The notes: generated from the sequence alone by a model not told the origin. Positions 9,293-18,952 are shown, counted from the first letter of the stretch. The stretch is DNA of 64,000 nt from Oscillatoriales cyanobacterium RM2_1_1 (GCA_012033335.1 JAAURB010000006.1:1-64000), one strand, 5' to 3'. Numbers and translations are program-made.

Positions 9293-10438
9293 TTATCCCA
9301 GTTCCATCATTGCAAGCACATAGTCAAACTGATTGACAGCTTGATTAATGGCCAGATCTAAAACTAAGCCGTCAGCCTCAGCAAAGACTTGCAGAATTTG
9401 CGGAATTTTTCCTATTTTATTGAAGCTCAAGATTTCATAGAGCAGTTGGTTTTTCTCAACGAAAGTCCCCAACTCTACCCGATTCTGAATCATACCCCCG
9501 GCAATCGCATGGTATTTCTTGACCTGCTGACGGGAGACAAACTGAATTTCATGGTGGGTTGTGATGGGTAAGGGAAAGTCAGGAACCTTTAAAACCCCTT
9601 TACTGGCCAGATAATTTTTGATCCCCCGGGTTCCCAGGGCAATAGAAAATTCATCCATGGCCATCCCTGAACCCAGTTCCAGTGTCCAGGATTCCAGGTC
9701 AAACTGGATCGGTTTACCCAGGTCTGCCAGACAGGATTCTAAGGCTAGCCAGGGCTTGAGAAACGCTTCATCAAAGGCATCCCCATCATAAGTACTCATC
9801 AAGATCCCATAATCCAGCAAAAAGTCCCTAGCGCTGGCTTCCCGGCCCTGAAAGCAGTAGAGATAGTCGAGGGCTTGGTTGGTGGAAGTGTGTAAGTCCA
9901 GCACATAGTCGGCATCCAGACACAGGGATTGCAATTGACAGCGGTAATAATGTTTGAAGGGGACTCGACTAGAAGCCTTTGTCTCCAGGAGCAACTGTTG
10001 AAACTGATCCTGGATCATCTGACGATATTGAGTTTGAATCGCTTCCGGTTCCAGATGCAGATGGGCCTGGGCAAAGGCCATAATGTCCACTCCGGTTTTT
10101 TCATAGTCCCAAAAAATCCGATTCCAATCCTGCCCATCATAACTGTTGTAGCGCCCGGAAGAAAAATGGTGCGATCGCTGATTAGTACTCAAGGGATTAC
10201 AGACCGGAACCAACCAGATCTCTCCTTGTAATTGCTGATTGTCCAGGGTTTGGAGGAATTGAATCAGATGGTAGATCACGGCATTGCCACTGATTTCAGC
10301 CCCATGCAAATTGGCTTGAAGATAAACTTTTTTGCCCGGGGTCGCTCCTTGAAATTGATATACCTGCAAACTCAGCGATCGCCCGAAGCCAGTTGTAGCA
10401 GCGGTACAGTTGAAATCTTTGGAATCATGGGTCATCAT
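9293..10438 (-). CDS. Succinylglutamate desuccinylase/aspartoacylase-family zinc hydrolase
   Basis: A 381-residue cytosolic protein of the AstE/AspA (M14-like) metallohydrolase family, which removes acyl groups from amino acids or acts on related amides. Zinc-ligand motif NLHGAEISGNAV (His-x-x-Glu) is near residue 45, the third zinc ligand lies in LDLHTSTNQ and the substrate arginine is likely in the PVCNPLSTNQRS/DWNRIFW segment. The C-terminal part forms the beta domain of the family, with a lipoyl-like segment GGMIQNRVELGTFVEKNQ. The exact substrate is not predictable. It is convergent with the unknown gene at 8531 and divergent from the helicase at 10792. Two consecutive Met codons make the start ambiguous by one residue. 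Confidence 0.8.
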   Translation of the reverse strand: MMTHDSKDFNCTAATTGFGRSLSLQVYQFQGATPGKKVYLQANLHGAEISGNAVIYHLIQFLQTLDNQQLQGEIWLVPVCNPLSTNQRSHHFSSGRYNSYDGQDWNRIFWDYEKTGVDIMAFAQAHLHLEPEAIQTQYRQMIQDQFQQLLLETKASSRVPFKHYYRCQLQSLCLDADYVLDLHTSTNQALDYLYCFQGREASARDFLLDYGILMSTYDGDAFDEAFLKPWLALESCLADLGKPIQFDLESWTLELGSGMAMDEFSIALGTRGIKNYLASKGVLKVPDFPLPITTHHEIQFVSRQQVKKYHAIAGGMIQNRVELGTFVEKNQLLYEILSFNKIGKIPQILQVFAEADGLVLDLAINQAVNQFDYVLAMMELG

Positions 10439-10791
10439 CTAAAGGCAATAGGTAGACCAAGCTTGTCTGGGGTATAACCGGTTATTTCCCTGAGCCATTA
10501 CAAGCTTGCCAAATCCTATCGAATCTGAGGGAAGGTTCTCGGTGAAGTGACTAAAAATACACTCTTTCCTCAGAAACCCTTACAATTGAAGGATAGTTTT
10601 TTCAGGGGTTGGTGTGCAGCCGCCCTGACAAATATTGTAAAAGCATTATTGTAAAAGCATTGTAGAAGTTATATTTTTAATTCAAAGATTGAATAATTTT
10701 AGTTCCCTAATTCATTCTCCACTTAAATCAGTCCAGTTAATCAACCCAGCTAATTATCTAATTTTTTTACTTAGTTTTTACAAATTTACTT
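10439..10791. other. Divergent promoter region with a perfect 14-bp tandem repeat
   Basis: This 353-base AT-rich region separates two divergent genes and must hold both promoters. Positions 10634-10647 and 10648-10661 are two exact adjacent copies of ATTGTAAAAGCATT. Downstream, a run of T and A (TTTTTTACTTAGTTTTTAC) precedes the GTG start at 10792. No gene is seen. Confidence 0.5.
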
Positions 10792-13626
10792 GTGGCATAT
10801 TCTCTCCCAACTCACTTAGAGCTTGATCCTTCAGCCCTTTTTCCGTTTCCCCTTGATTCATTTCAACTTCAAGCGATCGCCGCCCTGAATGCAGATAAAT
10901 CCGTTGTGGTCTGTGCTCCTACGGGTTCAGGCAAGACCCTGATTGGTGAGTATGCGATTTATCGGGCCCTGCATCGGGGACGGCGGGTATTCTACACCAC
11001 CCCTTTGAAAGCTTTGTCCAATCAGAAATTGCGGGATTTTCGAGAACAGTTTGGGGCGGAGAATGTCGGGTTACTGACGGGGGATATGTCAATGAATCGA
11101 GAAGCCCCGATTGTGGTGATGACCACGGAGATTTTCCGCAATATGCTCTATGGCACGCCCATTGGCGAGGTAGGAACCTCCCTGGAGGGCCTGGAAACTG
11201 TGGTTTTGGATGAATGCCACTACATGAATGATCGGCAACGGGGTACCGTCTGGGAGGAGTCGGTGATCTATTGCCCCCGAGAAATTCAACTGGTGGCCCT
11301 GTCCGCCACCATCGCCAACAGTGATCAGCTCACGGATTGGATTAATGATGTTCATGGCCCCACTGAGCTAGTTTACTCCGATTATCGCCCGGTTCCCCTG
11401 GATTTTCACTTCTGTACCCGAGTTGGTAAAGACGAAGCCCTGTTGCCCTTGCTGCAAAACAGCGGCACCCGAATCAACTCCCGGCTGATTCGCCGTCGTC
11501 CCATTACCCATCCGGTTAGCGCCACGGAAGTGGTCATGCAGATGAAACAGGATGATCTGCTGCCCGCGATTTACTTTATCTTCAGTCGGCGGGGATGCGA
11601 TCGCGCCGTCAATGACCTGATGCAAGCTGATGTTTCTCTGGTGACTCCAGCGGAGGTTGCTCAGCTCAAACAATACATCGATCAATTCCGGGAAGACAAT
11701 CCCAACCTTGATAGTTTCCGCCCGGACATGTTGGAGGCCCTCTATCGGGGGATTGCCTCCCACCATGCTGGGGTGCTCCCGGCCTGGAAAGCCCTGACAG
11801 AAGAGCTATTTCAGCAAGCCCTGATCAAGGTTGTATTCGCCACTGAAACCCTGTCCACCGGGATCAATATGCCAGCCCGGACAACGGTTATTTCCAGTCT
11901 TTACAAGCGCACCGATGAAGGATTTCGTCTGCTAAAAGCGTCAGAATTTCTGCAAATGGCCGGGCGGGGAGGACGGCGAGGTATGGATGTAATCGGTCAC
12001 AGCGTGGTGATGAATGTGCCGATGGATCAAAAGCGTACCAAGAACTATATGGCTTATCTGGAGCGGATTGCCACCGCTGGAGCTGAGCCTTTAGAAAGTC
12101 GTTTTGCCCCCAGCTATGGCATGGTACTGAATCTCCTCCAGCGACATACGATTGAAGAGGCGAAGGAACTGGTGGAGCGCAGCTTTGGCCAGTACCTCTC
12201 CACCCTGGATCTCAAGCCCAAACAACAGGAAATTCAACAGCTCAAGGCCGAGTTACAAGATCTGGAGCAGACCTTTAACTGTTCCGCAGATCAACCCCTG
12301 GAAACCTTAGCAGAGGAATTTAGCAGCTATACCAAACTCCAAGAACGGCTCCGCCAGGAAAAGAACCTCCTGCGAACCCTGGAGCAACAAGCGGAGGAGG
12401 TGCGTACCCATCAGATGGCGGCGGCCCTGGTTTCAGTCCCGGTGGGTACAGTGCTTAGCCTCCAGGGAAAGCATGTTTCCAGTAAAATAGCCAATCCTGT
12501 GACCGGCGTTTTAGTGGCTCAGATGCCCAGTCCGGGTCGGGCCCCCTATTTGCTCTGTCTGGCCCAGGATAATCGCTGGTACGTTCTGGCTGCGGCGGAT
12601 GTGGTGGCCCTGCATGAGTCCTTGCCCCGGTTAACTCTGGTTGATCACCTGGAAATCCCCGAAATTCCTGCCAAGCTGGGACAGCGCCGCCGAGGAGATG
12701 AGCTTTCCCAGGCCGTCGTTCAACAATTGCCTCAAGCTGGAGTAACCGCGATCGCCCCGGAAGTACAAGCCCAGCAGGATCTAATTAATATCCTGGACAC
12801 TCAGCTCTCAACCCATCCTCTCACGGGCTGGGGCGAACCCCGCAAACTCCTCAAACGCTGGGAAAAGTGGCAAAATCTTCAGGCCCAAATTCAGCGATCA
12901 GAGGCAGATCTGCATCAAAGTCGCCAGCGCTATTGGGATGAGTTTCTTAAAGTGATTGCGGTGTTAAAACAGTTTGACTGCCTGGAAAATCCAGTCAGTT
13001 GGTGGCTGCGCCTCAATTGCCGCTGTGCTAACCTAGACGATCCCTTTTGTCTGGAAATGACCTATGCGTTGATTGAGCTGAGCCTCTCCTATGGCATCAC
13101 CAACTATACCGTGCTTCCCCTGGGGCAGGCTACCGCAGCCCTACGGGGGGATAATGAGTTGTGGCTGGGCCTGGCCCTAATGTCGGGGGAATTTGATCGG
13201 TTAGAACCGGCCCAATTGGCCGCTGCCTGTGCCGCCCTAGTAACGGAAATTTCTCGGCCTGATACTTCTGTGTATTATTCGCTTTCAGAAACGGCCCAGA
13301 ATGCCCTGAACCGACTCTGGAGCCGACGAAAAGCTCTGATCAAAGTGCAGCGCCGGTTTGGGGTTGAGTGTTTGATTCTCCCGGAACGCTGGGAGGATAG
13401 GCGGATCAGTGCCCTAGTGGAGCGATGGGCCGCAGGGGCAACCTGGCAAGAAATTGTCGCCAAAACCAGCCTGGATGACGGAGATATTGTCCGGATGTTG
13501 CGCCGTACCCTGGACTTTCTTTCTCAAGTTCCCCACGTTCCCCGATTGAGCCATCGCCTGAGAAAACATGCGGCGATCGCCCGTCAACTCCTGGATCGCT
13601 TCCCGGTTAATGAAGCGGCGGGATGA
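10792..13626 (+). CDS. Ski2/Mtr4-type DEAD/DEAH-box RNA helicase
   Basis: A 944-residue superfamily-2 helicase. Q-region FQLQAIAAL, Walker A APTGSGKT (residues about 43-50), TTPLKALSNQK, DECHYM (motif II, about residue 139), LSATIAN (motif III), FSRRGCD, ETLSTGINMPA and QMAGRGGRRG (motif VI) are all visible in order. The second half contains an inserted coiled-coil/KOW-like stalk region and a C-terminal helical domain (DSHCT-like) typical of the Ski2/Mtr4 group. These enzymes unwind structured RNA, often with exoribonucleases. The start is a GTG (gtggcatat); no in-frame ATG lies between it and the Q-region. Confidence 0.88.
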   Translation: MAYSLPTHLELDPSALFPFPLDSFQLQAIAALNADKSVVVCAPTGSGKTLIGEYAIYRALHRGRRVFYTTPLKALSNQKLRDFREQFGAENVGLLTGDMSMNREAPIVVMTTEIFRNMLYGTPIGEVGTSLEGLETVVLDECHYMNDRQRGTVWEESVIYCPREIQLVALSATIANSDQLTDWINDVHGPTELVYSDYRPVPLDFHFCTRVGKDEALLPLLQNSGTRINSRLIRRRPITHPVSATEVVMQMKQDDLLPAIYFIFSRRGCDRAVNDLMQADVSLVTPAEVAQLKQYIDQFREDNPNLDSFRPDMLEALYRGIASHHAGVLPAWKALTEELFQQALIKVVFATETLSTGINMPARTTVISSLYKRTDEGFRLLKASEFLQMAGRGGRRGMDVIGHSVVMNVPMDQKRTKNYMAYLERIATAGAEPLESRFAPSYGMVLNLLQRHTIEEAKELVERSFGQYLSTLDLKPKQQEIQQLKAELQDLEQTFNCSADQPLETLAEEFSSYTKLQERLRQEKNLLRTLEQQAEEVRTHQMAAALVSVPVGTVLSLQGKHVSSKIANPVTGVLVAQMPSPGRAPYLLCLAQDNRWYVLAAADVVALHESLPRLTLVDHLEIPEIPAKLGQRRRGDELSQAVVQQLPQAGVTAIAPEVQAQQDLINILDTQLSTHPLTGWGEPRKLLKRWEKWQNLQAQIQRSEADLHQSRQRYWDEFLKVIAVLKQFDCLENPVSWWLRLNCRCANLDDPFCLEMTYALIELSLSYGITNYTVLPLGQATAALRGDNELWLGLALMSGEFDRLEPAQLAAACAALVTEISRPDTSVYYSLSETAQNALNRLWSRRKALIKVQRRFGVECLILPERWEDRRISALVERWAAGATWQEIVAKTSLDDGDIVRMLRRTLDFLSQVPHVPRLSHRLRKHAAIARQLLDRFPVNEAAG

Positions 13627-13667
13627 TTAACTGGGTTACTTCCCAATCTGGCCGTTTCTGGACAACC

Positions 13668-15209
13668 TCAAGCAAAGATCCGGTTTAACATAACCTGATG
13701 CTGGGCCACTGTTGCCAGGGTATTGGCTGTGATCAAGCCACTGGCGGCCACGGCGGGTAGGCCAATCCCCGGAAAAACCGAATCCCCGGTACAGAGCAAT
13801 CCCTTGAGGGGGGTTTGGGGGCCGGGAAACAGTCCTGCTTTTGCAGAAATAGCTGGCCCATAACTGCCCCGATATCGCCTGAGAAACCGTGCATGGGTGA
13901 GGGGTGTGCCCGTCAGGTTCAGCTCAACCCGCTGCCGAATATCGGGAATAATCCGCTCCAGGGCTCGCCACATTACCTGCGATCGCTGGGTTTTTAACTC
14001 CCTATAGGCTCGACCCTGGCGATCCAATCCTTGCCAGAGGTGATAGGGTTCATTGCCAGGGGTGTAAACATGGATGGTGTGTTTTCCAGGGGGCGCTAAA
14101 GAGGAGTCCAACACAGAGGGAATTGAAATTAATACCAAATTCTGGGGGGCGGTCACACCTTTTTTCCAATCATTTACCACCATGTAGTGACAGGCTAGAT
14201 CTGAGCGCACCCCAGTCGCCTCAATTCCCAGGTGCAGGTGCATAAAGCTGTCACACTCTGGGGTAGACCGTCGCTGTTGGATGAACGATGGGGGAACTGC
14301 CCCTGGGGGCAACAGCTTCAAAGTATCCCAAATGGATGCATTTGAAATCACCGCTGTTCGAGCCCGGAGAATCTCACCGGAACGCAGGATTACTCCAGTG
14401 GCCCGGGCTTGCTCCACTAAAACTTGTTCCACATGGGCATTGAGTCGGAGAATGCCGCCGTACTTTTCTAAGCCTCGTACCAAGGCATTGACGATGGCCC
14501 CACTGCCACCAATGGGATAATCTAGCTTCACCCCTGGACGATACCATTCAGCAAACATAAACGCCATTTCGGCAGCGCTGGTATCCTGGGCCGGAAGACC
14601 TGACAATAAAAAGCAGAGCAAATCCATCCAATTGCGAATAAAGCAATCTCGGACGGTGCGATCCAAAATAGTACTAAATGGCCCCATAAGCTGAGTCAAT
14701 TGCCAGCCCTGGCTGATCAAATCCCAACCGTAGGTTCCCACTGTTTGCAAGGCCCCAAAGTCAAGTCGCACAGCCGCAGGGGGTAAAGCTGTTGCCGCCT
14801 TACCCAAAGGCTCCATGACGGTCTGCAATTGCCGCCATTCTCGCACCGCCTGATCTCCCCGAACGGTTTGTAGAATGTCGCAAAATTGATCGGCCCCTAC
14901 CGTTGTATTAAACTCGCCTTCGGGCAAGTAGATGCCCCAGGTGTCGTAGTTCAGCCAATCCAGGTCTTCCTCAATGGCATCCAACACATGGCGCAGCGGA
15001 TTGGTTGAAGGGCGACAGGAGAGCCCAGAATAGAGGGAAGGGCCAGAATCAAACCTGAAGCCCCCCCGCTCAAAGCTATGGGCTGCCCCCCCTGGAAGGG
15101 TATGACTTTCACACACGGTAACCTGGAAGCCGTAGCTAGCGAGCAGAGCCCCACAGCTTAAGCCACCAATACCACTGCCAATCACAATCACATCAGTATT
15201 TATAGACAT
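13668..15209 (-). CDS. FAD-dependent oxidoreductase, carotenoid isomerase/retinol saturase-like
   Basis: A 513-residue flavoprotein. The N-terminal dinucleotide motif VIVIGSGIGGLSCGALLA is followed by ESHTLPGGAAHSFERGGF and FDSGPSLYSG, the pattern of the CrtISO/phytoene desaturase/retinol saturase group. The C-terminus has the second FAD segment GLLCTGDSVFPGIGLPAVAASG. Members isomerise or saturate polyene chains; the substrate of this one is unknown and it is not clearly CrtH. It is convergent with the helicase gene (41-base gap) and its ATG lies at 15207-15209. No neighbouring carotenoid genes support a pathway assignment. Confidence 0.8.
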   Translation of the reverse strand: MSINTDVIVIGSGIGGLSCGALLASYGFQVTVCESHTLPGGAAHSFERGGFRFDSGPSLYSGLSCRPSTNPLRHVLDAIEEDLDWLNYDTWGIYLPEGEFNTTVGADQFCDILQTVRGDQAVREWRQLQTVMEPLGKAATALPPAAVRLDFGALQTVGTYGWDLISQGWQLTQLMGPFSTILDRTVRDCFIRNWMDLLCFLLSGLPAQDTSAAEMAFMFAEWYRPGVKLDYPIGGSGAIVNALVRGLEKYGGILRLNAHVEQVLVEQARATGVILRSGEILRARTAVISNASIWDTLKLLPPGAVPPSFIQQRRSTPECDSFMHLHLGIEATGVRSDLACHYMVVNDWKKGVTAPQNLVLISIPSVLDSSLAPPGKHTIHVYTPGNEPYHLWQGLDRQGRAYRELKTQRSQVMWRALERIIPDIRQRVELNLTGTPLTHARFLRRYRGSYGPAISAKAGLFPGPQTPLKGLLCTGDSVFPGIGLPAVAASGLITANTLATVAQHQVMLNRIFA

Positions 15210-15307
15210 TATCCCATGGCAAATTCATTGAGGTAGGTACAGTTATTTTAGCGGGCTTTTCCATCCCCGAAGGTGGCGATTTGAGCCATCGATCATAAAA
15301 AGTCATT

Positions 15308-15620
15308 ATGGAGGCAGAAGAGTTGTTGAATTGCTAACCGGAGCCTTAGTAGCTTGGATGAACTTGAAGAAATCACTGCTCAAGCGCACCGAGCTGATTC
15401 AAGAACTGACGAATTTTTATTGGTGGGCAGGGCCGTTAAGTCATTATGGGCAATTAAACGGATTTGATATTATTCCTATCAGCAACCTTATCCACATCAC
15501 GATGATTTTACCTTGGGATTACTTGCTTTGGCTTGGATGAGTTTGATCGTACTGGGGCTAGAAATTGCCTTGGCCCTGATGGCGCTTAAGCCCCACGCCT
15601 CCATTTTCAGCGCGGACTGA
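15308..15620 (+). pseudogene. Decayed small gene, probably a membrane protein
   Basis: An ATG at 15308 opens MEAEELLNC and then hits a stop. In another frame the DNA reads NRSLSSLDELEEITAQA and on to AVKSLWAIKRI, meets TGA at 15465-15467, then continues YYSYQQPYPHHDDFTL with a hydrophobic helix (LLALAWMSLIVLGLEIALAL) ending at TGA 15618-15620. The continuity on both sides of the stop suggests one former gene of about 100 residues with an N-terminal frameshift and a nonsense mutation. I do not recognise the family. Confidence 0.45.
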
Positions 15621-16063
15621 ATGCTCTATCCTCCATTTAGCCAGCATCTCAGCTATCTTGTCACCCTTAAAGGTTGCTGCTTTCCTAGGGGCTAACGCTG
15701 CAGGAAAGCAGGAGTTGGAGCACTGTATTCAATTCATTGGGGGGATCATTGGGGGATTGAGTGTTTCCATCGGACTGCCAAGCAACTGTGTGGACTCTAA
15801 AGATTCCGAGTATGCGCTATGCGCAGGCTACGCCAACGCTTGAGTCAGGCGATTCACACTCATTATATCTTTTGTTCGTTGAGAGCTTTCATTGAATTGG
15901 AAGTGAGGCGTTGGCGACGGCAGATGGTGAACTGGTATCAACCCCAACGGGAATTGTATCGGGAGGTGGCTCGTCAATTTATTATGCAGGAGCCTCCTTT
16001 GCTTAGCGATCCTTGAAACTATACATTCTTTGCATTTTGTCAATGCGTAAGTCCTGTAGGGAT
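15621..16063 (+). other. Gene-poor region with coding remnants
   Basis: No intact gene. Positions 15819-16016 keep an open frame containing IHTHYIFCSLRAFIELEVRR and WYQPQRELYREVARQFI, which looks like the C-terminal end of a larger protein, possibly a transposase, but I cannot assign it. Together with the preceding remnant this is a decayed stretch between two conserved minus-strand genes. Confidence 0.35.
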
Positions 16064-17233
16064 CTAATACCGTAGAATTGCAACGGCTTGACGATGGTCA
16101 GGCATCTCTGCCAATTCATGGACATAAACCCTTCCACTGTTGAGGAGGGTATGAATGGTCGCAAAGTTCAATAGATCCTGACCTTGAGATTGGGATTGCT
16201 CCTGGGTCGTCACCTGGTTTGTTTTTGGATCGAATTGCCCTAAATGCTTTTCACCAGAGGCAATGAACAGGGAGTCAACCCGCCCATAGTAAGCGGCTTT
16301 AACAATTTCCTCAAGGTCTGCCGAAGTTCCCACCGCCTGACTTCCAATAAGCTCATGATACCGGGTCAGGGTTTGATGTTGCTCTTGCTCAAAATAGTCC
16401 ATAACAATCTCCCAAGCTTGCTGATGCAACTCTTCTATAGGGGTATGTTCAGGGTTGCCCATCACCGCAGGTTCGAGTAAATGAGAATATTGGCTCACCC
16501 GTTGGTACATTGACACCAGGTACTCAACCCCTGCTAAAACTAGAGGTAGGCGTTCATCAGCCATGATTCCCCGCTCCAGAAATACATCTAAGCCCCTATT
16601 AACGTTTTGCAAAAATCGCCGAATTTGATCTTTATTATCCGTTGTCCCAACCCCCTGGCCATGATAAATCATGGATTGACCAGCGGCGGGGTTAGGGTTT
16701 GCGGTATGGGCCTGGAGTTGTTCCTCTGGATCGTCATACTTCAGTGCTTCCGCCAGACTGGTGGGAGCCGAATCTGGCAACTGAATTTCCTCAATGGCAT
16801 AGCGACTCCCCTGAAAAAACCGAACTTGATTTTGACTCAGGGCCAGTAGGAAAAATTGCTGATCATTCAGCACCCGGGGAATCAACGGTTTGAGCTGAAA
16901 GTGAGTGCTAATTATTACCTGCTCAGGAAAGCTTTCAGGTAGTTGGTAGAATTGAAACAAATTAGGGGCAATAAAAATAGCTAGTCCTTGCTGTTGATGT
17001 TGCCAGAATTCATTTCTATCAAGCTCTAGAACAGGCTGCAATAAGTCAGCAATCTCTGGCTTTTGCCAGCCTGTCTGAATGAGCTTTTCCTGGGTTTGAG
17101 ACAGAAGATTTTTGAATCGAATTGGATTCTGTCGAGTCTCAGGCCCTGCCGTCTGGGTGGGCATATAGATTGAAACACAGGTTCCGGTAGTAGTTAATAG
17201 GGAATTGATTCGGTCTGCTTTTGAAACTGTCAT
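16064..17233 (-). CDS. baeRF7-type (archaeo-eukaryotic release factor-like) protein
   Basis: A 389-residue soluble protein similar in layout to the bacterial eRF1-like (baeRF) families: an N-terminal mixed domain (CVSIYMPTQTAGPETRQNPI), a central domain with LALSQNQVRFFQGSRY and LPLVLAGVEYLVSMYQ, and a C-terminal domain with AYYGRVDSLFIASGE and DLLNFATIHTLLNSGRVYV. The family is thought to act on ribosomes, in release or rescue, but lacks direct proof in most cases. It lies 66 bases downstream of an HPF-like gene on the same strand, which supports a ribosome-related role. I recognise the family from its overall pattern, not from a single diagnostic motif. Confidence 0.65.
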   Translation of the reverse strand: MTVSKADRINSLLTTTGTCVSIYMPTQTAGPETRQNPIRFKNLLSQTQEKLIQTGWQKPEIADLLQPVLELDRNEFWQHQQQGLAIFIAPNLFQFYQLPESFPEQVIISTHFQLKPLIPRVLNDQQFFLLALSQNQVRFFQGSRYAIEEIQLPDSAPTSLAEALKYDDPEEQLQAHTANPNPAAGQSMIYHGQGVGTTDNKDQIRRFLQNVNRGLDVFLERGIMADERLPLVLAGVEYLVSMYQRVSQYSHLLEPAVMGNPEHTPIEELHQQAWEIVMDYFEQEQHQTLTRYHELIGSQAVGTSADLEEIVKAAYYGRVDSLFIASGEKHLGQFDPKTNQVTTQEQSQSQGQDLLNFATIHTLLNSGRVYVHELAEMPDHRQAVAILRY

Positions 17234-17299
17234 AGGTTAGGGTATTGAGAAGTTTAAGATCAATTGGAGTAGAATTTTGATAGAGTGAATGGATTTGAA

Positions 17300-17674
17300 T
17301 CATAGATTTGCAAACGTCATGGCTTGTTGGGGATGGGTTTTGACTTGATCATTTTGACGTTCAACCAGCTCCACCAGTTGCCGACGAGCCGCCTCAAACG
17401 CATCTCGAATAACTGCATCGAGGGGAACATATTGGGTTCCCTGATCGGGACTGCGATTCACGGCTAGTTCATGGCCGAGAGCAACGGTCATATCAATTCT
17501 GACCCGATAGGGAGAACCACTTTTGGGATGATCATGGGCCTTTTCGATGGCGATTCGGCAGCTATTAGTGCGATCGCAAAATTGCTCTAATTTGGCAATC
17601 TTTTCTTCGACTAATGTTTCGATTTCCGCCGTTTTTTGAATATGCCGATAGGTAATTTCTGGGGTAATCTTCAT
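17300..17674 (-). CDS. HPF/RaiA-family ribosome-associated protein (short form)
   Basis: A 124-residue protein of the S30EA/HPF fold, which binds the 30S decoding region and dims or hibernates ribosomes. Visible are MKITPEITYRHIQKT, the EEKIAKLEQFCDR helix, the CRIAIEKAHDHPKSG strand-turn and the DAVIRDAFEAARRQLVE second helix. It lacks the C-terminal dimerisation domain of long HPF (LrtA), the usual cyanobacterial form, so it is an additional short paralogue. ATG at 17674 was chosen; an in-frame TTG at 17722 would add an unlikely 16 residues and abut the apgM stop. It sits between apgM and the baeRF7-like gene, 48 and 66 bases away. Confidence 0.8.
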   Translation of the reverse strand: MKITPEITYRHIQKTAEIETLVEEKIAKLEQFCDRTNSCRIAIEKAHDHPKSGSPYRVRIDMTVALGHELAVNRSPDQGTQYVPLDAVIRDAFEAARRQLVELVERQNDQVKTHPQQAMTFANL

Positions 17675-17722
17675 GGTTGAGAATCGATGGTTAAAGGTCA
17701 ATCGTTGAGGGTCAGTAGTCAA

Positions 17723-18952
17723 TTAAGCACCAAACTTCTTCAGGCGTTGGGCATGGGCCAGAGCTAATCCAATCAGTTGAACTCCAGGCCGCAACCCCAA
17801 CGATCCCGATCCACAGGCATACTCATCAAAGGTTGAAACTGAGTCTACCCGAACTGTTTTAGCCTGGATCATCACCGGAACCGGATGCCAACTGTGCTTC
17901 CCGAGAACCGCTGGAGTCGAATGATCCGCCGTCACCACCAAGACATCAGGCTGCAAGGCTGTTACCAAGGGCATCAGTTGATCGACTGCTTCGAGCACGG
18001 CGACTTTGCCGGAGAAATCTTCATCTTCTCCCAAACTATCGGAATGCTTGACATGAAGAAAATAGAAGTCATAGTCATCCCCATAGCAATCCACCAAAGC
18101 CTGGAATCGTGGCTTCATGCCCCCTGGTCGAGGCAACACTTTCATCCCCACCAAACGACTAACGCCACGATACATGGGATAGTCCGCAATGCAGACCCCC
18201 GACAATTTAAATCGTTCCTGTAAAGACGCAAAAGGCTGATATTGATCAAATCCTCGCATCAAAATCGTATTGGCAGGTTTCTCATCTGCTAGAACTTGAT
18301 TCACCTGCTGGGCAAACACATCAACCAATTCTGCTGTTGCCTGGGAAGCTTGATCCAGGGACTTGACTGGATGGGGAGCCATACCCGTAGATTGGGGATC
18401 GGTATCAGCAAGCTGTCCCCCCAGTTCAGTCCCCCGCAGAACAAAAACAGCCCGATGCTGGCTCACGGTTTTGAAGAAGTATTCTCCGGGGAAATCCAGA
18501 TGAACCTTTTGATTAATCTTGTCGCAGAGTTTCTGGTTCAGCTCGGTATCAATTCTACCGGCTCGGCGATCGCTAACCCGACCCTGATCGTCAAGGGTGG
18601 CGAAATTCACCCGGGCCGCCACATCCCCAGGTTGCAGATCAAACTCAATCCCCAGGGCCGACAAAATTCCCCGTCCGACATTGTAACGCAGCGGATCGTA
18701 GCCAAATAATGCTAGATGACCAGGGCCGCTTCCCGGGGTAATCCCAGGGCCAACAATTTCGAGCAAACCGCAACTGGACTGCTGAGCCATTTGATCTAGA
18801 TTGGGGGTCTGAGCCACCTGGAGTTCTGTGCCATGATGCTCAGCATCGGGAATACCCCCCACCCCATCAATCACAATGTAAACAATTTTGCCCCCCCGTT
18901 CCCAGGCTAATTGCTCCCAAACGGTTGAAATATCGGTTACATCAATACTCAT
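17723..18952 (-). CDS. apgM: 2,3-bisphosphoglycerate-independent phosphoglycerate mutase, archaeal type
   Basis: A 409-residue alkaline-phosphatase-superfamily enzyme interconverting 3- and 2-phosphoglycerate in glycolysis. The metal-site segment IVYIVIDGVGG starts the catalytic domain, PGITPGSGPGHLALFGYDP holds the nucleophile region, and the C-terminal metal motif VVTADHSTPAVLGKHSWHPVP is complete. The length and these motifs match the ApgM branch, not the 510-residue GpmI type. It is the first gene of a probable apgM-hpf-baeRF7 cluster on the minus strand. Confidence 0.88.
   Translation of the reverse strand: MSIDVTDISTVWEQLAWERGGKIVYIVIDGVGGIPDAEHHGTELQVAQTPNLDQMAQQSSCGLLEIVGPGITPGSGPGHLALFGYDPLRYNVGRGILSALGIEFDLQPGDVAARVNFATLDDQGRVSDRRAGRIDTELNQKLCDKINQKVHLDFPGEYFFKTVSQHRAVFVLRGTELGGQLADTDPQSTGMAPHPVKSLDQASQATAELVDVFAQQVNQVLADEKPANTILMRGFDQYQPFASLQERFKLSGVCIADYPMYRGVSRLVGMKVLPRPGGMKPRFQALVDCYGDDYDFYFLHVKHSDSLGEDEDFSGKVAVLEAVDQLMPLVTALQPDVLVVTADHSTPAVLGKHSWHPVPVMIQAKTVRVDSVSTFDEYACGSGSLGLRPGVQLIGLALAHAQRLKKFGA

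Noticed and set aside
13668-15209. Assignment as phytoene desaturase CrtI or carotenoid isomerase CrtH
   Set aside because: Only the shared FAD motifs are seen; no flanking carotenoid genes or diagnostic residues distinguish these from other polyene oxidoreductases.
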